Source: Curtobacterium sp. Leaf261 (lineage in GTDB: Bacteria > Actinomycetota > Actinomycetes > Actinomycetales > Microbacteriaceae). Taken from it: 64,000 nt of DNA. The notes beneath the pieces are model-generated. The model saw nothing but the letters and a program-made list of their open reading frames with translations, was not told the origin of the DNA and made no database searches. Positions 1-9,009 of this stretch are shown here, one piece after another. The DNA is taken from positions 248,001 to 312,000 of the forward strand of contig NZ_LMMJ01000009.1 in the NCBI RefSeq assembly GCF_001422205.1, read 5' to 3'. A program made the translations under genes and the position numbers. Numbering within the stretch: the stretch's first letter is position 1; each line of letters begins with the position of its first letter.

Positions 1-3000
1 CCGTGACCGGCCGGGTGACCGGTTCGGACACACCACCGCCGACGGTCTGCGTCGCGACGATGGTCCGGTCGCCGACGGGCACCCCGGGGATCGTGACCGA
101 CCACGTGCCGTTCGCCGCGACCGTCGTCGTCGCGGAGCGGCCGGAGCCGATCGCGACGTCGATCGTGGCACCGGACTGTGCGCTGCCGGAGACCCGGATG
201 GTCGCGGTCTGGTCGGCATCCGCGACGGTGATCGTCGCACCGGTGTCCGGGCTCGTGATCGCGAGGGCGGTCGCCGGTCGGACGGACAGGGTCTGCGTGA
301 CCGGCGACGACGTGGTGTCGCCGACGGTCTGGGTGACCGAGATCGAGTGCGCGCCGACGGCGACACCGGGGACCGACGTCGCCCAGCGGCCGTCACCGCC
401 CGCGGTCGTGGTCACCGGGGTGTTCCCGCTGATGGTCACGACGACCGCAGCCCCCGCCTGGGCAGAGCCGGAGACCGGGATGGAGGCGGTGGTGCCGGCA
501 TCGACGACGGTGACCGTGGCGCCGGGGGTCGGCGCGGCGATCGACAGCGCATCCCCCGGTGCGACGGTGAACGTGGTCGTGACGGCGGCGGAGGTCGACC
601 CCGCGACCGTCTGGGTCGCGGAGGCGCGGTGGTTCCCGACTGCGACACCGGTGAAGTCGGCGCTCCATGCACCGTCCCTCCCGGCCGTGACGGTCTGCGC
701 CGTCCCGTCGTCGAGCGTGACGCGGACGGCTGCGGCCGCCTCCGCGGCCCCGCTGACGGTCACGGTCGTGGCCGAGTCGCCCTGGGCGACCGCGATCGTC
801 GAGCCGTCACCCGGCCGCGCGATCGAGATCGGGTCGGCGACACCGACGCGGATCGGCACGTCGACGGCCGTCGAGACGGTGTCGCCGACGCGCTGGGTGA
901 CGCGCACCACCTGGTCGCCGGCGGTGACGCCGGCCACGTCCACGCTCCATGCGCCGTCGCGGTCCGCCTGCACCGAGGCCGAGTGGTCGCCACCGAGCTC
1001 GACCACGACGGTCGCGGTGGGCTCGGCGGTACCGGAGACCGTGACGGTCGTCGAGCTCGTGTCGTCCGCGACGGTGTACGCCTGGTTCCGCGCGGGAGCG
1101 GCGACGACGAGCGATGCACCGGCCGCGACGGTGAAGGTGGACCGGACGACCGACGAGGTCGACCCGTCGACGGTCTGGGTCGCGGCGAGGCGGTGGTCGC
1201 CGGTGCCGAGGCCCGGCACCTGGACGGACCAGCTGCCGCCGGCGTCCGCAGACGTCGTGACGGGGGTGCCGCCGTCGACCGTCAGCGTGACGGTCGCACC
1301 CGGCGCGGCGTCACCGGCCACGGTGGCCGTCGTCGTCGAGGAGTCCTCCGCCACGGTGATCGTGCTGCCGCCGGCGGGCTGGCGGACGTCGAGCGCCGGG
1401 GCGGCGATGATCGTCACGGTCCGGGCGACGGCGGTGCTCGTCGTGCCGCCGATCGACTGCACGACGGTCCCGACGTGTCGGCCGACCGGGACGCCGGGAA
1501 CGCTCGTCGACCATGCGCCGTCACCGTCGACGGTCGCCGTCGCGGTGAGACCGGACCCGAGGTCGACCCGGACGAGTGCGCCGACCTGTCCCGTCCCGGA
1601 GAAGGGCACGTCGCGCGTGGCGTCGACGTCGGCGACGGTGCGGGACACGTCCCCGGCGGGGTCGGTCACGACGAGCGGGGAGCCGGCCGTCACGGTCACC
1701 GTGCGCGTCACCGCCCGCCCGATGAGACCGTCGACGGTCTGCGTCGCGCTCACGGAGTACTCCCCGACCGGCAGACCGGCGAACGAGGTCGTCCAGGTCC
1801 CGTCGGTCGCGGTGACCGTCCGGGACGCACCGGTCGACAGCGTCACGGTGACGCTCGCCCCGACGGCGGCCGTGCCGGACACCGGGAGGTCGACGCTCGA
1901 CGCGGTGTCCGCGACGACGACGTCGGTGACGGGCTGCGCCGGGTCGGTGACGGCGAGCGGCGCGCTCGCGGCGACCGTGAGCGGCTGGTCCGGACTGGAG
2001 GCCGTGGTGCCGTTCACCGTCTGGGTCGCCGAGAGCGTGTGGGGACCGACGCCGACACCGACGAAGGTGACGGCCCAGGCGCCGTCCGGCGACGAGGTCG
2101 TCGAGCGGGTCGTGCCGTCGAGGGCGACCGTGACGGGGACGTTCGCCGCGCCGGTGCCCGTGACGACGACCGGGCGGGTGCCGTCGGCGTCCGGTACGGG
2201 CAGCGTGTCGCCGCTCGCGGGTGTGGTGATCCGGACGGAGGTGGCGGCCACGATCGAGAAGGTCCTCGTGGCAGGCGTGGCCGAGGTCTGGCCGCCGAGC
2301 GTCTGCGTGGCGCTGACCGTGTGCTGACCGACACCGAGTGCGGGGACGGTGACCGTCCACGTGCCGTCGTCGCCCGCCGTCGTGCGCTGCGGAGCGGCAC
2401 CCGGGGTCGTGACGTCCACGATCGCGCCCGGCGCCGCGGTCCCCGTGACGGGGACGTCGACCGCGGTGAGCGGTCCGGCGACCTGGATGGGCGGCGTGGT
2501 CGTCGGCCGCGTGATCGCGACGGGTGCCGCTGCCACGACGACGAAGGTCGTCGGGAGCGCGTTCGTGACGTCGCCGTCGACGTCCTGGGACGCACGGACG
2601 GTGTAGTCACCGGTGCCGACGGCGGGGAACGTCACCGTCCAGGTGCCGTCGGTCGCCGTCGTGGTCCTGGTCGTCCCGCCGGTGATCGTCACGGTCACCG
2701 GCGCGCCGACGGCCGCGGTACCGGTCACGACGACCGGGGTCGTGCCGTCGCCGTCGACCACGGTGTACCGCGCACCCGTCGGGGGCAGATCGATCGCCAC
2801 CGCACGGCCGGCGACCACGGCGAAGTCCCGGGTCACGGTGGCGGAGGTCGTGCCGTTCACGGTCTGCGTGGCGGTGACGCGGTGCGGACCGACGGCGAGT
2901 GCCACGGTCCCGCCCGCCGGAGCCGTCCAGCCACCGCGGGAGTCCGCGGTCACGAGCACCGGGGCGCCCTGGTCGAAGGAGACCGACACCGCGGCGCCGG

Positions 3001-6000
3001 GCTGTGCCGTGCCGCTCGTGACCACGTTCGCACTGCCGTTCGAGGCTGCGGGGATCTGCTGGTCGGCGGTCGGGGTCGTGATCGCGAGCGATGCACCCGC
3101 CGCGACCGTGAACCCCCGGTCGATCGCGTCGGACGCCGCACCGGCCACGACCTGGGTCACGCGTGCGGTGTGCGCGCCGACGCCGACGCCGACGAGGTCG
3201 ATCGACCAGGTGCCGTCACCGGCCGCGGTCGTCGTCACCGGGGAGCCGCCGTCGAGCGCGACCCGCACGGTGGCGGACGACTGCGCGGTCCCGGAGACCG
3301 TGACCGTCGCCGTCGAGGTGCTCTCGGCGACCGCGATGGTGCTGCCCTGGACCGGGGCGGTCACGGCGAGCGGAGCACCCGCGTCGACGGTGATCGACCG
3401 CGTCTGGACCGGCGAGACCGTCCCGCCGACCGTCTGCGTGACGGACAGGGTGCGCGTCCCGACCGGGACACCACTGATCGAGGTCGACCACGCGCCGGTC
3501 GTACCGTCCGCGGGGACGGAGCTGACGAATGCGCCGCCGAGCGAGACGAGTACGTCGGCCCCGGGCTGCGCGGTGCCGGTCACCGTGACCGAGGCGGTGG
3601 CGTCCCGGTCGACGACGATGACCGTGCTGCCGTCGGTCGGCGCGGTGACGACGAGCGGAGCTCCCGCCGAGACGCTGAACGCGGCGGTGACCGGCGCCGA
3701 GGTGGTCCCCGCGACGGTCTGGGTCGCGGTGGCCGTCCGGGCACCGACGGGCACACCTGCGAAGGTCGTCGTCCAGGCGCCGTCGAAGCCCGCCGTCACG
3801 GTCGCGGCGAACGACCCGCCGATCGACACGTCGACGGTGGCGTTCGGAGCTGCGGTGCCACTGACCGTCACGGGGACGGTCGACCCGGCGTCGGCGACGG
3901 TGTAGGCGGTCCCCGGAGTCGGGGTCGTGATGCGGAGCGCGGCGCCCGGCGTCACGGAGACGGTGCGGGTGACCGGGGTCGAGACGACACCGCCGACGGT
4001 CTGGGTGACCGATGCGGTGCGGCTCCCGACGGGGACGCTCCGCACCGTGGCGGACCAGGAGCCGTCGCCGGCTGCGGTCGTCGTCGCGGTGAGGCCGGTC
4101 CCGAGGTCGACGGTCACGGTCGCACCCGGCTGCGCGCTGCCGGTGACGGGCACGTCCCGGGTGCCGGAGGCGTCGGCGACCGGGTAGTCGGTGCCGTTCG
4201 CGGGCGAGGTCACGGTGAGTGCTGCTGCGGCCGCGACCGAGAACGCACGGGTCACCGGCGCCGACGTGGTGTCGCCGACGGTCTGCGTGACGCTCGCCGT
4301 GGCGGGTCCGACCGGGACGTTCGCCACGACGATGCTGTACGTGCCGTCGGAGGCCGCGGTGCCGGTCCCCGTGCGGCCGCCGCCGAGGTCGACCACGACG
4401 GTCGAGTTCGCCGTCGCCGTCCCGGTGACGGTGATCGGGGTGGTCGCTCCCGGTGTGATCACCGTGAAGGTCTGGCCGACGCTCGGGCTCGTGATCGTGA
4501 GCACCGCCTGGGCCACGACGGAGAAGGGCTGTGTCGCCGTGCCAGCGGCCTGCCCGCCGATGGTCTGGGTCGCGGTCGCCGTGAACGAACCGACCGGGAC
4601 GCCGCCGATCGACGTCGTCCACCGACCGTTCGCCGCGACGGTCGCGGTTCCCGTGCGGCCGGCGCCGATCGTGACGGAGATCTGCGCACCCGGCTCTCCC
4701 GCGCCGCCGATCGTCACGGAGCGCGTCGAGGAGGCACCCGGCACGCTGAAGGGCTGGTTCGCGGTCGGCGTCGTGATGGTCGGGGCGACGAAGGTCGTGG
4801 CGCGGACCGTCGAGGTGCCGAGGTCGACCGTGGCGACGTTCGCGCCGGGCAGGATCGCGAGTCGGAGCGCGTGCACGCTGGTGGCACCGGCGTCGGTGCC
4901 CCTGGGGTCCCGGAACCCGGTCGAGGTGTCCTGCGCGTTCACGGTGACGTCGATGACCTGTCGGAGGATCGACGTGATCGGTGTGGTCGTCGTGACGAGC
5001 GTGTCGACCGCGGTCGTGACGGTGGTGAGCGTCGTCCCGAGGGTCGTCAGCGCAGCCGGCCCCGCGACGGGGCTGAGCACGCCCCGGACGGTCGTCAGGA
5101 GGCCGGGCACGACGTCGCGGGTGACCGCCGTGAGTGCACTCGACAGCAGTGCGCCCGTGAGTCCGAGGCCGCTCAGGGAGACCGTCGGTGCGGCGGCGCC
5201 CTGGACACCGAGGATGCCACCGACGGAGGTCCCGACGGTGACGGTGAGCGGCGCGAGCGGGATGCCGGCGAGTCGCGCGGTCGCGGTGACCTTGAGCGTG
5301 ACCGTCGTGGCGTTGACCGCGGTCGTGATCGCGGCACGGAGGGTGTTCGGTACGTCGTCCGTGAGGATCTTCGTGATCGCGGTGTTGATCGTCGTGACGG
5401 CTCCGGTGGTCAGGACCGAGGTGTTCGGGTCCTTGCCGTTCAGGTCGGAGATCTTGCCCAGGTCGATCACGACGCTGCCGGTCGAGGGCACGATCGTCAC
5501 CGGGCCCTCGGTGTACGACGCGGCGAGGGTCGAGGTCAGCACGGGGGCGAGATCGACGTTCGCCGTCCCCGTCACCTGGGTCCCGGAGAGGCTGAGCACC
5601 CCGCCGAGGATCGGCCCGAGCGCCTGTTCGAGCGGACCCTGCACGGAGGCACCGGCACCCGCGATGGTGCCGTTCAGCGCGCTGTTCACCCCCGTCTGGA
5701 GCTGCGTGACCGACGGCCGGAGGCTCGTGGAGAGTCCCGCGACGGCCGGGCTCTGGAGCCGGAGCTTGGCACTCGCGATCTGGTAGGACGTCGCCGTCGA
5801 GACGGTCGCGCCCCGCGTGGCGGTGATCGAGGACCCGAGTGCGCCGACCTGGAGCTGCCCCGTGCCGAGCACGGCGGACGCCCCGGGAACCGTCGCGAGC
5901 AGCGGGCCGAGGTCCAGCGTCGCGCCCTCGCCGTCGGTGCCGTTCCCGACGCCGAGCGCACCGTTCGCGCCGAGGGTGCCCGAGGACGCCGTCGCCCCGG

Positions 6001-6430
6001 TCGAGGAGGAGTTCGCGTACTGGCCGGCCGCGCCGAGGGTCAGGATGCCGTTCGCACCGAGGAGGGAGATGTCGTTGCCGAGACGGAGCGTGATCGCGTT
6101 GACGACGGCGAGCGACAGCGGGTCGTCCACGGCGCCACCCGCGTCCGTGCCACCCGAGCCGGAGTACGCGGTGCCGAGCTGTGCGATGCCGTCGAGTCCG
6201 ACGAGGCCGGTGCCGCTCAGCAGTGAGCCCTCCGCCTCCGTCGTGTCCATCGTGGCCGCCTGCGCGGGCGTGGTGACGAAGAACGCGGAGACGAGCGCGG
6301 CCACCACGGACACGGCGCCGATGCGGAGCGCTCCGGAGCGGTACCGGTCGTGCGGGCGACGAGGGGTCGTGGAGGCGTTCGGGTTCGTCGAACGGGCGAT
6401 GCGTCCCGTCGACGTCACATGGCTGCGCAT
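1..6430 (-). CDS. Giant secreted surface protein, choice-of-anchor G-like N-terminus plus Ig-like repeats (3' end outside window)
   Basis: The reading frame is open from ATG at 6430 to base 2 with no stop, so about 2143 residues are visible and the C-terminus is missing. A GGAAAAGAG ribosome site precedes the ATG. Residues 1-58 form a long signal peptide: a basic Thr/Arg-rich stretch, a hydrophobic core at about 35-52, then a TPAQA-A cleavage site. Residues about 60-545 resemble actinobacterial choice-of-anchor G proteins (repeated LG/NG motifs, Thr/Val-rich). From about residue 545 there are 17 tandem Ig-like domains of about 90-95 residues. Each starts like 'PLxVTxPxxGxxxxV', has 'VxVxGTAxPGAxVxV' in the middle and ends 'GTWSxxxxGVPVGxxTxxxTQTVxG'. 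It is probably a cell-surface or adhesive protein; ligand and anchor are unknown. The long Arg-rich ORFs on the other strand and in the other frames are shadows. Confidence 0.85.
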   Translation of the reverse strand, partial: MRSHVTSTGRIARSTNPNASTTPRRPHDRYRSGALRIGAVSVVAALVSAFFVTTPAQAATMDTTEAEGSLLSGTGLVGLDGIAQLGTAYSGSGGTDAGGAVDDPLSLAVVNAITLRLGNDISLLGANGILTLGAAGQYANSSSTGATASSGTLGANGALGVGNGTDGEGATLDLGPLLATVPGASAVLGTGQLQVGALGSSITATRGATVSTATSYQIASAKLRLQSPAVAGLSTSLRPSVTQLQTGVNSALNGTIAGAGASVQGPLEQALGPILGGVLSLSGTQVTGTANVDLAPVLTSTLAASYTEGPVTIVPSTGSVVIDLGKISDLNGKDPNTSVLTTGAVTTINTAITKILTDDVPNTLRAAITTAVNATTVTLKVTATARLAGIPLAPLTVTVGTSVGGILGVQGAAAPTVSLSGLGLTGALLSSALTAVTRDVVPGLLTTVRGVLSPVAGPAALTTLGTTLTTVTTAVDTLVTTTTPITSILRQVIDVTVNAQDTSTGFRDPRGTDAGATSVHALRLAILPGANVATVDLGTSTVRATTFVAPTITTPTANQPFSVPGASSTRSVTIGGAGEPGAQISVTIGAGRTGTATVAANGRWTTSIGGVPVGSFTATATQTIGGQAAGTATQPFSVVAQAVLTITSPSVGQTFTVITPGATTPITVTGTATANSTVVVDLGGGRTGTGTAASDGTYSIVVANVPVGPATASVTQTVGDTTSAPVTRAFSVAAAAALTVTSPANGTDYPVADASGTRDVPVTGSAQPGATVTVDLGTGLTATTTAAGDGSWSATVRSVPVGSRTASVTQTVGGVVSTPVTRTVSVTPGAALRITTPTPGTAYTVADAGSTVPVTVSGTAAPNATVDVSIGGSFAATVTAGFDGAWTTTFAGVPVGARTATATQTVAGTTSAPVTAAFSVSAGAPLVVTAPTDGSTVIVVDRDATASVTVTGTAQPGADVLVSLGGAFVSSVPADGTTGAWSTSISGVPVGTRTLSVTQTVGGTVSPVQTRSITVDAGAPLAVTAPVQGSTIAVAESTSTATVTVSGTAQSSATVRVALDGGSPVTTTAAGDGTWSIDLVGVGVGAHTARVTQVVAGAASDAIDRGFTVAAGASLAITTPTADQQIPAASNGSANVVTSGTAQPGAAVSVSFDQGAPVLVTADSRGGWTAPAGGTVALAVGPHRVTATQTVNGTTSATVTRDFAVVAGRAVAIDLPPTGARYTVVDGDGTTPVVVTGTAAVGAPVTVTITGGTTRTTTATDGTWTVTFPAVGTGDYTVRASQDVDGDVTNALPTTFVVVAAAPVAITRPTTTPPIQVAGPLTAVDVPVTGTAAPGAIVDVTTPGAAPQRTTAGDDGTWTVTVPALGVGQHTVSATQTLGGQTSATPATRTFSIVAATSVRITTPASGDTLPVPDADGTRPVVVTGTGAANVPVTVALDGTTRSTTSSPDGAWAVTFVGVGVGPHTLSATQTVNGTTASSPDQPLTVAASAPLAVTDPAQPVTDVVVADTASSVDLPVSGTAAVGASVTVTLSTGASRTVTATDGTWTTSFAGLPVGEYSVSATQTVDGLIGRAVTRTVTVTAGSPLVVTDPAGDVSRTVADVDATRDVPFSGTGQVGALVRVDLGSGLTATATVDGDGAWSTSVPGVPVGRHVGTVVQSIGGTTSTAVARTVTIIAAPALDVRQPAGGSTITVAEDSSTTTATVAGDAAPGATVTLTVDGGTPVTTSADAGGSWSVQVPGLGTGDHRLAATQTVDGSTSSVVRSTFTVAAGASLVVAAPARNQAYTVADDTSSTTVTVSGTAEPTATVVVELGGDHSASVQADRDGAWSVDVAGVTAGDQVVRVTQRVGDTVSTAVDVPIRVGVADPISIARPGDGSTIAVAQGDSATTVTVSGAAEAAAAVRVTLDDGTAQTVTAGRDGAWSADFTGVAVGNHRASATQTVAGSTSAAVTTTFTVAPGDALSIAAPTPGATVTVVDAGTTASIPVSGSAQAGAAVVVTISGNTPVTTTAGGDGRWATSVPGVAVGAHSISVTQTVGDTTSSPVTQTLSVRPATALAITSPDTGATITVADADQTATIRVSGSAQSGATIDVAIGSGRSATTTVAANGTWSVTIPGVPVGDRTIVATQTVGGGVSEPVTRPVT

Positions 6431-6740
6431 GTGCGTCTCTTTTCCTGGCGAGCACGCTCGCCACCTGATCCATGGACTCCCCCGGTGGTTGGCCGGAGGA
6501 GCGGGCTGTGTTCGGTTGTGCGATCGGTGCCGGTGCGGGGTGGTGGTCCGCGAGCCGGCGCTGATCGGTTCGAGCTGGTGAGGCTCGGGGAACCGTGGTT
6601 GGGGGTTCCTGGGTCAGATACTGACACATGTTCAGGGGCAGCGGTGCTCCCGGCACGAAGATCGCACACACCCCGTTCGAGGGGCATCGCGACCGCGGAC
6701 GTCGTCGTCGGCGGTGTCGGCCCGGGGTCCCGACGTCCGG
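6431..6740. other. Gene-free leader and upstream region of the surface protein
   Basis: About 310 bases hold no credible gene. On the minus strand the last 150 bases before the surface-protein start are C-rich and could fold, including a perfect short hairpin GGCGAGCGTGCTCGCC just upstream of the ribosome site. A TATCTG hexamer at about 6615-6620 (minus) could be a -10 element, which would give a leader of roughly 180 bases. No known riboswitch class is recognised with confidence. Confidence 0.4.
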
Positions 6741-6746
6741 TAGACT
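6741..6746 (+). promoter_or_regulatory. -10 element of the SRP RNA gene
   Basis: TAGACT lies 6 bases before the first paired base of the SRP RNA. No convincing -35 hexamer is visible. Confidence 0.5.
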
Positions 6747-6752
6747 TTCGGC

Positions 6753-6840
6753 GGCTCCTCACGTGACGCCATCCAGGCCAACTCCCCCAGGGCGGAAACG
6801 CAGCAAGGGTAACCGGGCTCTGGCGGGTGCGTGAGGAGTC
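6753..6840 (+). ncRNA. ffs: Signal recognition particle RNA (small bacterial 4.5S type)
   Basis: The core GCCATCCAGGCCAACTC...AGGGCGGAAACGCAGCAAGGGTAACCGGGCTCTGGCGGGTG is the standard actinobacterial SRP RNA, including the GGAAACGCAGCAAGG apical loop region that binds Ffh. The ends pair perfectly: GGCTCCTCACG at 6754 with CGTGAGGAGTC ending at 6840 (one G-U). It acts with Ffh in co-translational targeting of membrane and secreted proteins. Confidence 0.95.
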
Positions 6841-6903
6841 TTCTTCGTTCCGGCGGCCAACCGGGGCTGCCATCGCCCAGCGGCCCCGAGTTGACTGGCC
6901 GCC

Positions 6904-7578
6904 ATGAAGATCGCCATCGCCGGTGGACACGGCCAGATCGCCCTGCTGCTCACCCGCCTCATCACGGATGCCGGCCACGATGCCGTCGGCATCGTCCGGA
7001 ACCCGAGCCACGTCGGCGACGTCGAGACCGCGGGCGGCACCGCCCTCGTCATCGACCTCGAGCAGATGGACGACGACGACCTCGCCCTGCGGCTCCGCGG
7101 CGTCGACGCCGTAGTGTTCGCCGCGGGTGGCGGCCCGAACAGCGGCGCGGACCGGAAGCTGTCCGTCGACCGGGACGGCGCGATCCTCCTCGCCGACGCC
7201 GCCGAGCGCATGGGCATCCGCCGCTACGTGATGATCTCCGCGATGGCTGCCGACACCTACGACCCCGAGCTCGCCCAGCTCCCCGCGAAGAACGAGGACG
7301 CGGTCTTCCAGATCTACCTCCGCGCCAAGTCCGAGGCCGACGCGAACATCCGCGCCCGCTCCCTTCGCTGGACCATCGTCCGCCCGGGTGCGCTCCTCGA
7401 CACCCCGCCCCAGGGCACCGTCGTCGTCGGGCGCACGGTCCCCCGGGGCTCGATCCCACGGGCGGACGTCGCTGCCGTCGTGCTGGATGCCCTCGTCAAC
7501 GACTCCGCGATCGGCCGGCAGTTCGAGGTCACGAGCGGCAGCACCCCGATCCCGGCAGCCCTGGCCGCCCTGGGCTGA
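6904..7578 (+). CDS. NAD(P)-binding SDR-like protein (NmrA/YwnB type)
   Basis: 224 residues. The N-terminus MKIAIAGGHGQIALLL is a Rossmann GxxGxxG nucleotide-binding loop, followed by 'VFAAGGG' and 'YVMISAMAA' strands and a 'WTIVRPGAL' segment, as in atypical short-chain dehydrogenases of the NAD(P)H-binding family (PF13460). The YxxxK catalytic pair is not obvious, as is usual for this group, so the substrate cannot be told. The ribosome site is weak. It stands alone, with the SRP RNA upstream, and converges on ackA across a long hairpin. Confidence 0.85.
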   Translation: MKIAIAGGHGQIALLLTRLITDAGHDAVGIVRNPSHVGDVETAGGTALVIDLEQMDDDDLALRLRGVDAVVFAAGGGPNSGADRKLSVDRDGAILLADAAERMGIRRYVMISAMAADTYDPELAQLPAKNEDAVFQIYLRAKSEADANIRARSLRWTIVRPGALLDTPPQGTVVVGRTVPRGSIPRADVAAVVLDALVNDSAIGRQFEVTSGSTPIPAALAALG

Positions 7579-7601
7579 CCCCCGGCCCTCGCCCCGCCGC
7601 A

Positions 7602-7665
7602 GAACACCAGGTTGGCCGCTTCTCGCAGGGACATTCCTCTGCGAGAAGCGGCCGACTTCGTGTTC
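7602..7665. terminator. Long palindrome between convergent genes
   Basis: Two 27-base arms (7602-7628 and 7639-7665) match at 24 positions around a 10-base loop. They start GAACAC and end GTGTTC, with core GGCCGCTTCTCGCAG. The placement between convergent genes fits a bidirectional terminator, although there is no T-tract. Confidence 0.5.
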
Positions 7666-7686
7666 CGCGGAAGGAGACGACGGCGC

Positions 7687-8883
7687 CTACAGTGCGACCG
7701 CGGCCGACTGCCGGGCGATCTCGAGCTCCTCGTTCGTCGGGATGACGAGGACCGCCACGCGCGACCCGTCCGTCGAGATCCGACGGGCTCCGCGCGACGA
7801 CAGCTCGTTCCGGTCGGCGTCGACCTCGATCCCGAGGTGTTCGAGTCCCGCGAGCACCCGCCGCCGCAGCAGCGCGTTGTTCTCACCGACACCGGCCGTG
7901 AACACGACGGCGTCGAGCCCGCCGAGCTGCGCCGTGTACGCCCCGACGTAGCGGCGGATCCGGTGGCGGTACACGGCGAGCGCCGCGTCGGCCACGTCGT
8001 CGCCGTCGGACGCCTGCTGCTGCACGTCCCGCATGTCGCCGCTCCCGGTCAGCCCGAGGAGCCCGGACCGCTTGTTGAGCATGGTGTCGAGGTCGTCGAA
8101 GGACATGCCGGCCTCGCGGTGCAGGTGCACGAGGATCGCGGGGTCGAGGTCACCGGACCGCGTCCCCATCACGAGCCCCTCGAGCGGCGTGAGCCCCATG
8201 GACGTCTCGATGCTCCTCCCGCCGTCGATGGCCGCCGCGGACGCCCCGTTGCCGAGGTGCAGCACGATGGTCTTCAGCGACTCCAGCGGCCGCTCCAGGA
8301 ACAGGGCGGTCTGCTCGGACACGTACTTGTGCGAGGTCCCGTGCGCCCCGTAGCGACGGATGGCGAACCGCGAGGCGAGGTCGGCCGGGATCGCGTACGT
8401 GTATGCCTCGGGCGGCATGGTCTGGTGGAACGCGGTGTCGAACACGGCGACGTGCGGCACGGCGTCGAACACCTTCTTCGCCGCGCGGATGCCCTCGAGG
8501 TTCGCCGGGTTGTGCAGCGGCGCGAGGCTCGAGAGGTCGTCGATCTGCTGCTCGACCTCGGGCGTGATCACCGTCGCGGTGTCGAACAGGGTCCCGCCGT
8601 GCACCACCCGGTGCCCGACGACGGCGGGCGGGTGCTCGTCGAACGACGGCCCGACCGAGTCGAACGCGTCGAGCATCGCCTGGAACCCGGCCGCGTGGTC
8701 GGGGACGTCGGCGTGGTCGCTCGACGAGGACTCCCCCGTGATCGCGTTGGTGTGCTTCCACGCGCCGGTGTCCTCGCCGATGCGCTCGACGAGTCCCGAC
8801 GCGAGCTCGCGCTCGCTCTCGAGCTCGATGAGCTGGTACTTGAACGAGCTGGATCCGGAGTTGACGACGAGTGCGGCGGGCAC
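7687..8883 (-). CDS. ackA: Acetate kinase
   Basis: 398 residues from the GTG at 8883; an in-frame GTG at 8910 would add nine residues, but the family begins a few residues before VVNSGSSSFK and AGCAGGGA precedes the inner start. It interconverts acetyl phosphate + ADP and acetate + ATP in the cytoplasm. Family motifs are all present: NSGSSSFK (nucleotide/phosphate), GHRVVHGG, FDTAFHQTMP, GAHGTSHKYV, HLGNGAS, GTRSGDLDP and FTAGVGENN. It lies 126 bases downstream of pta on the same strand, the classical Pta-AckA overflow and acetate-assimilation pair. The gap between them holds a degenerate copy of the GC-rich palindrome family. Confidence 0.97.
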   Translation of the reverse strand: MPAALVVNSGSSSFKYQLIELESERELASGLVERIGEDTGAWKHTNAITGESSSSDHADVPDHAAGFQAMLDAFDSVGPSFDEHPPAVVGHRVVHGGTLFDTATVITPEVEQQIDDLSSLAPLHNPANLEGIRAAKKVFDAVPHVAVFDTAFHQTMPPEAYTYAIPADLASRFAIRRYGAHGTSHKYVSEQTALFLERPLESLKTIVLHLGNGASAAAIDGGRSIETSMGLTPLEGLVMGTRSGDLDPAILVHLHREAGMSFDDLDTMLNKRSGLLGLTGSGDMRDVQQQASDGDDVADAALAVYRHRIRRYVGAYTAQLGGLDAVVFTAGVGENNALLRRRVLAGLEHLGIEVDADRNELSSRGARRISTDGSRVAVLVIPTNEELEIARQSAAVAL

Positions 8884-9009
8884 GGTTCCCTGCTTTCGGT
8901 CTGGAGGCACGACCCGCCTCGATCGGTCGGGTCGCGGTGCGGAGATGGTCGGGTGAGCGCCGGACGGCGCGATGGTCGAGGCGGGGCCGAGCCGCGCCTC
9001 CCCACCGGA

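Noticed and set aside
347-6226. 1959-residue plus-strand ORF opposite the surface protein
   Set aside because: It is Arg/Gly/Asp low-complexity without any family motif and mirrors the codon pattern of the real minus-strand gene, whose frame encodes a signal peptide and clean Ig repeats.
6431-6600. Possible c-di-AMP (ydaO-type) riboswitch before the surface protein
   Set aside because: The minus strand has a CGCACAACCGAAC block and a CTCC...GGAG stem reminiscent of the class, but the invariant GGGGUGAAUC-type block and the 5' half were not found.
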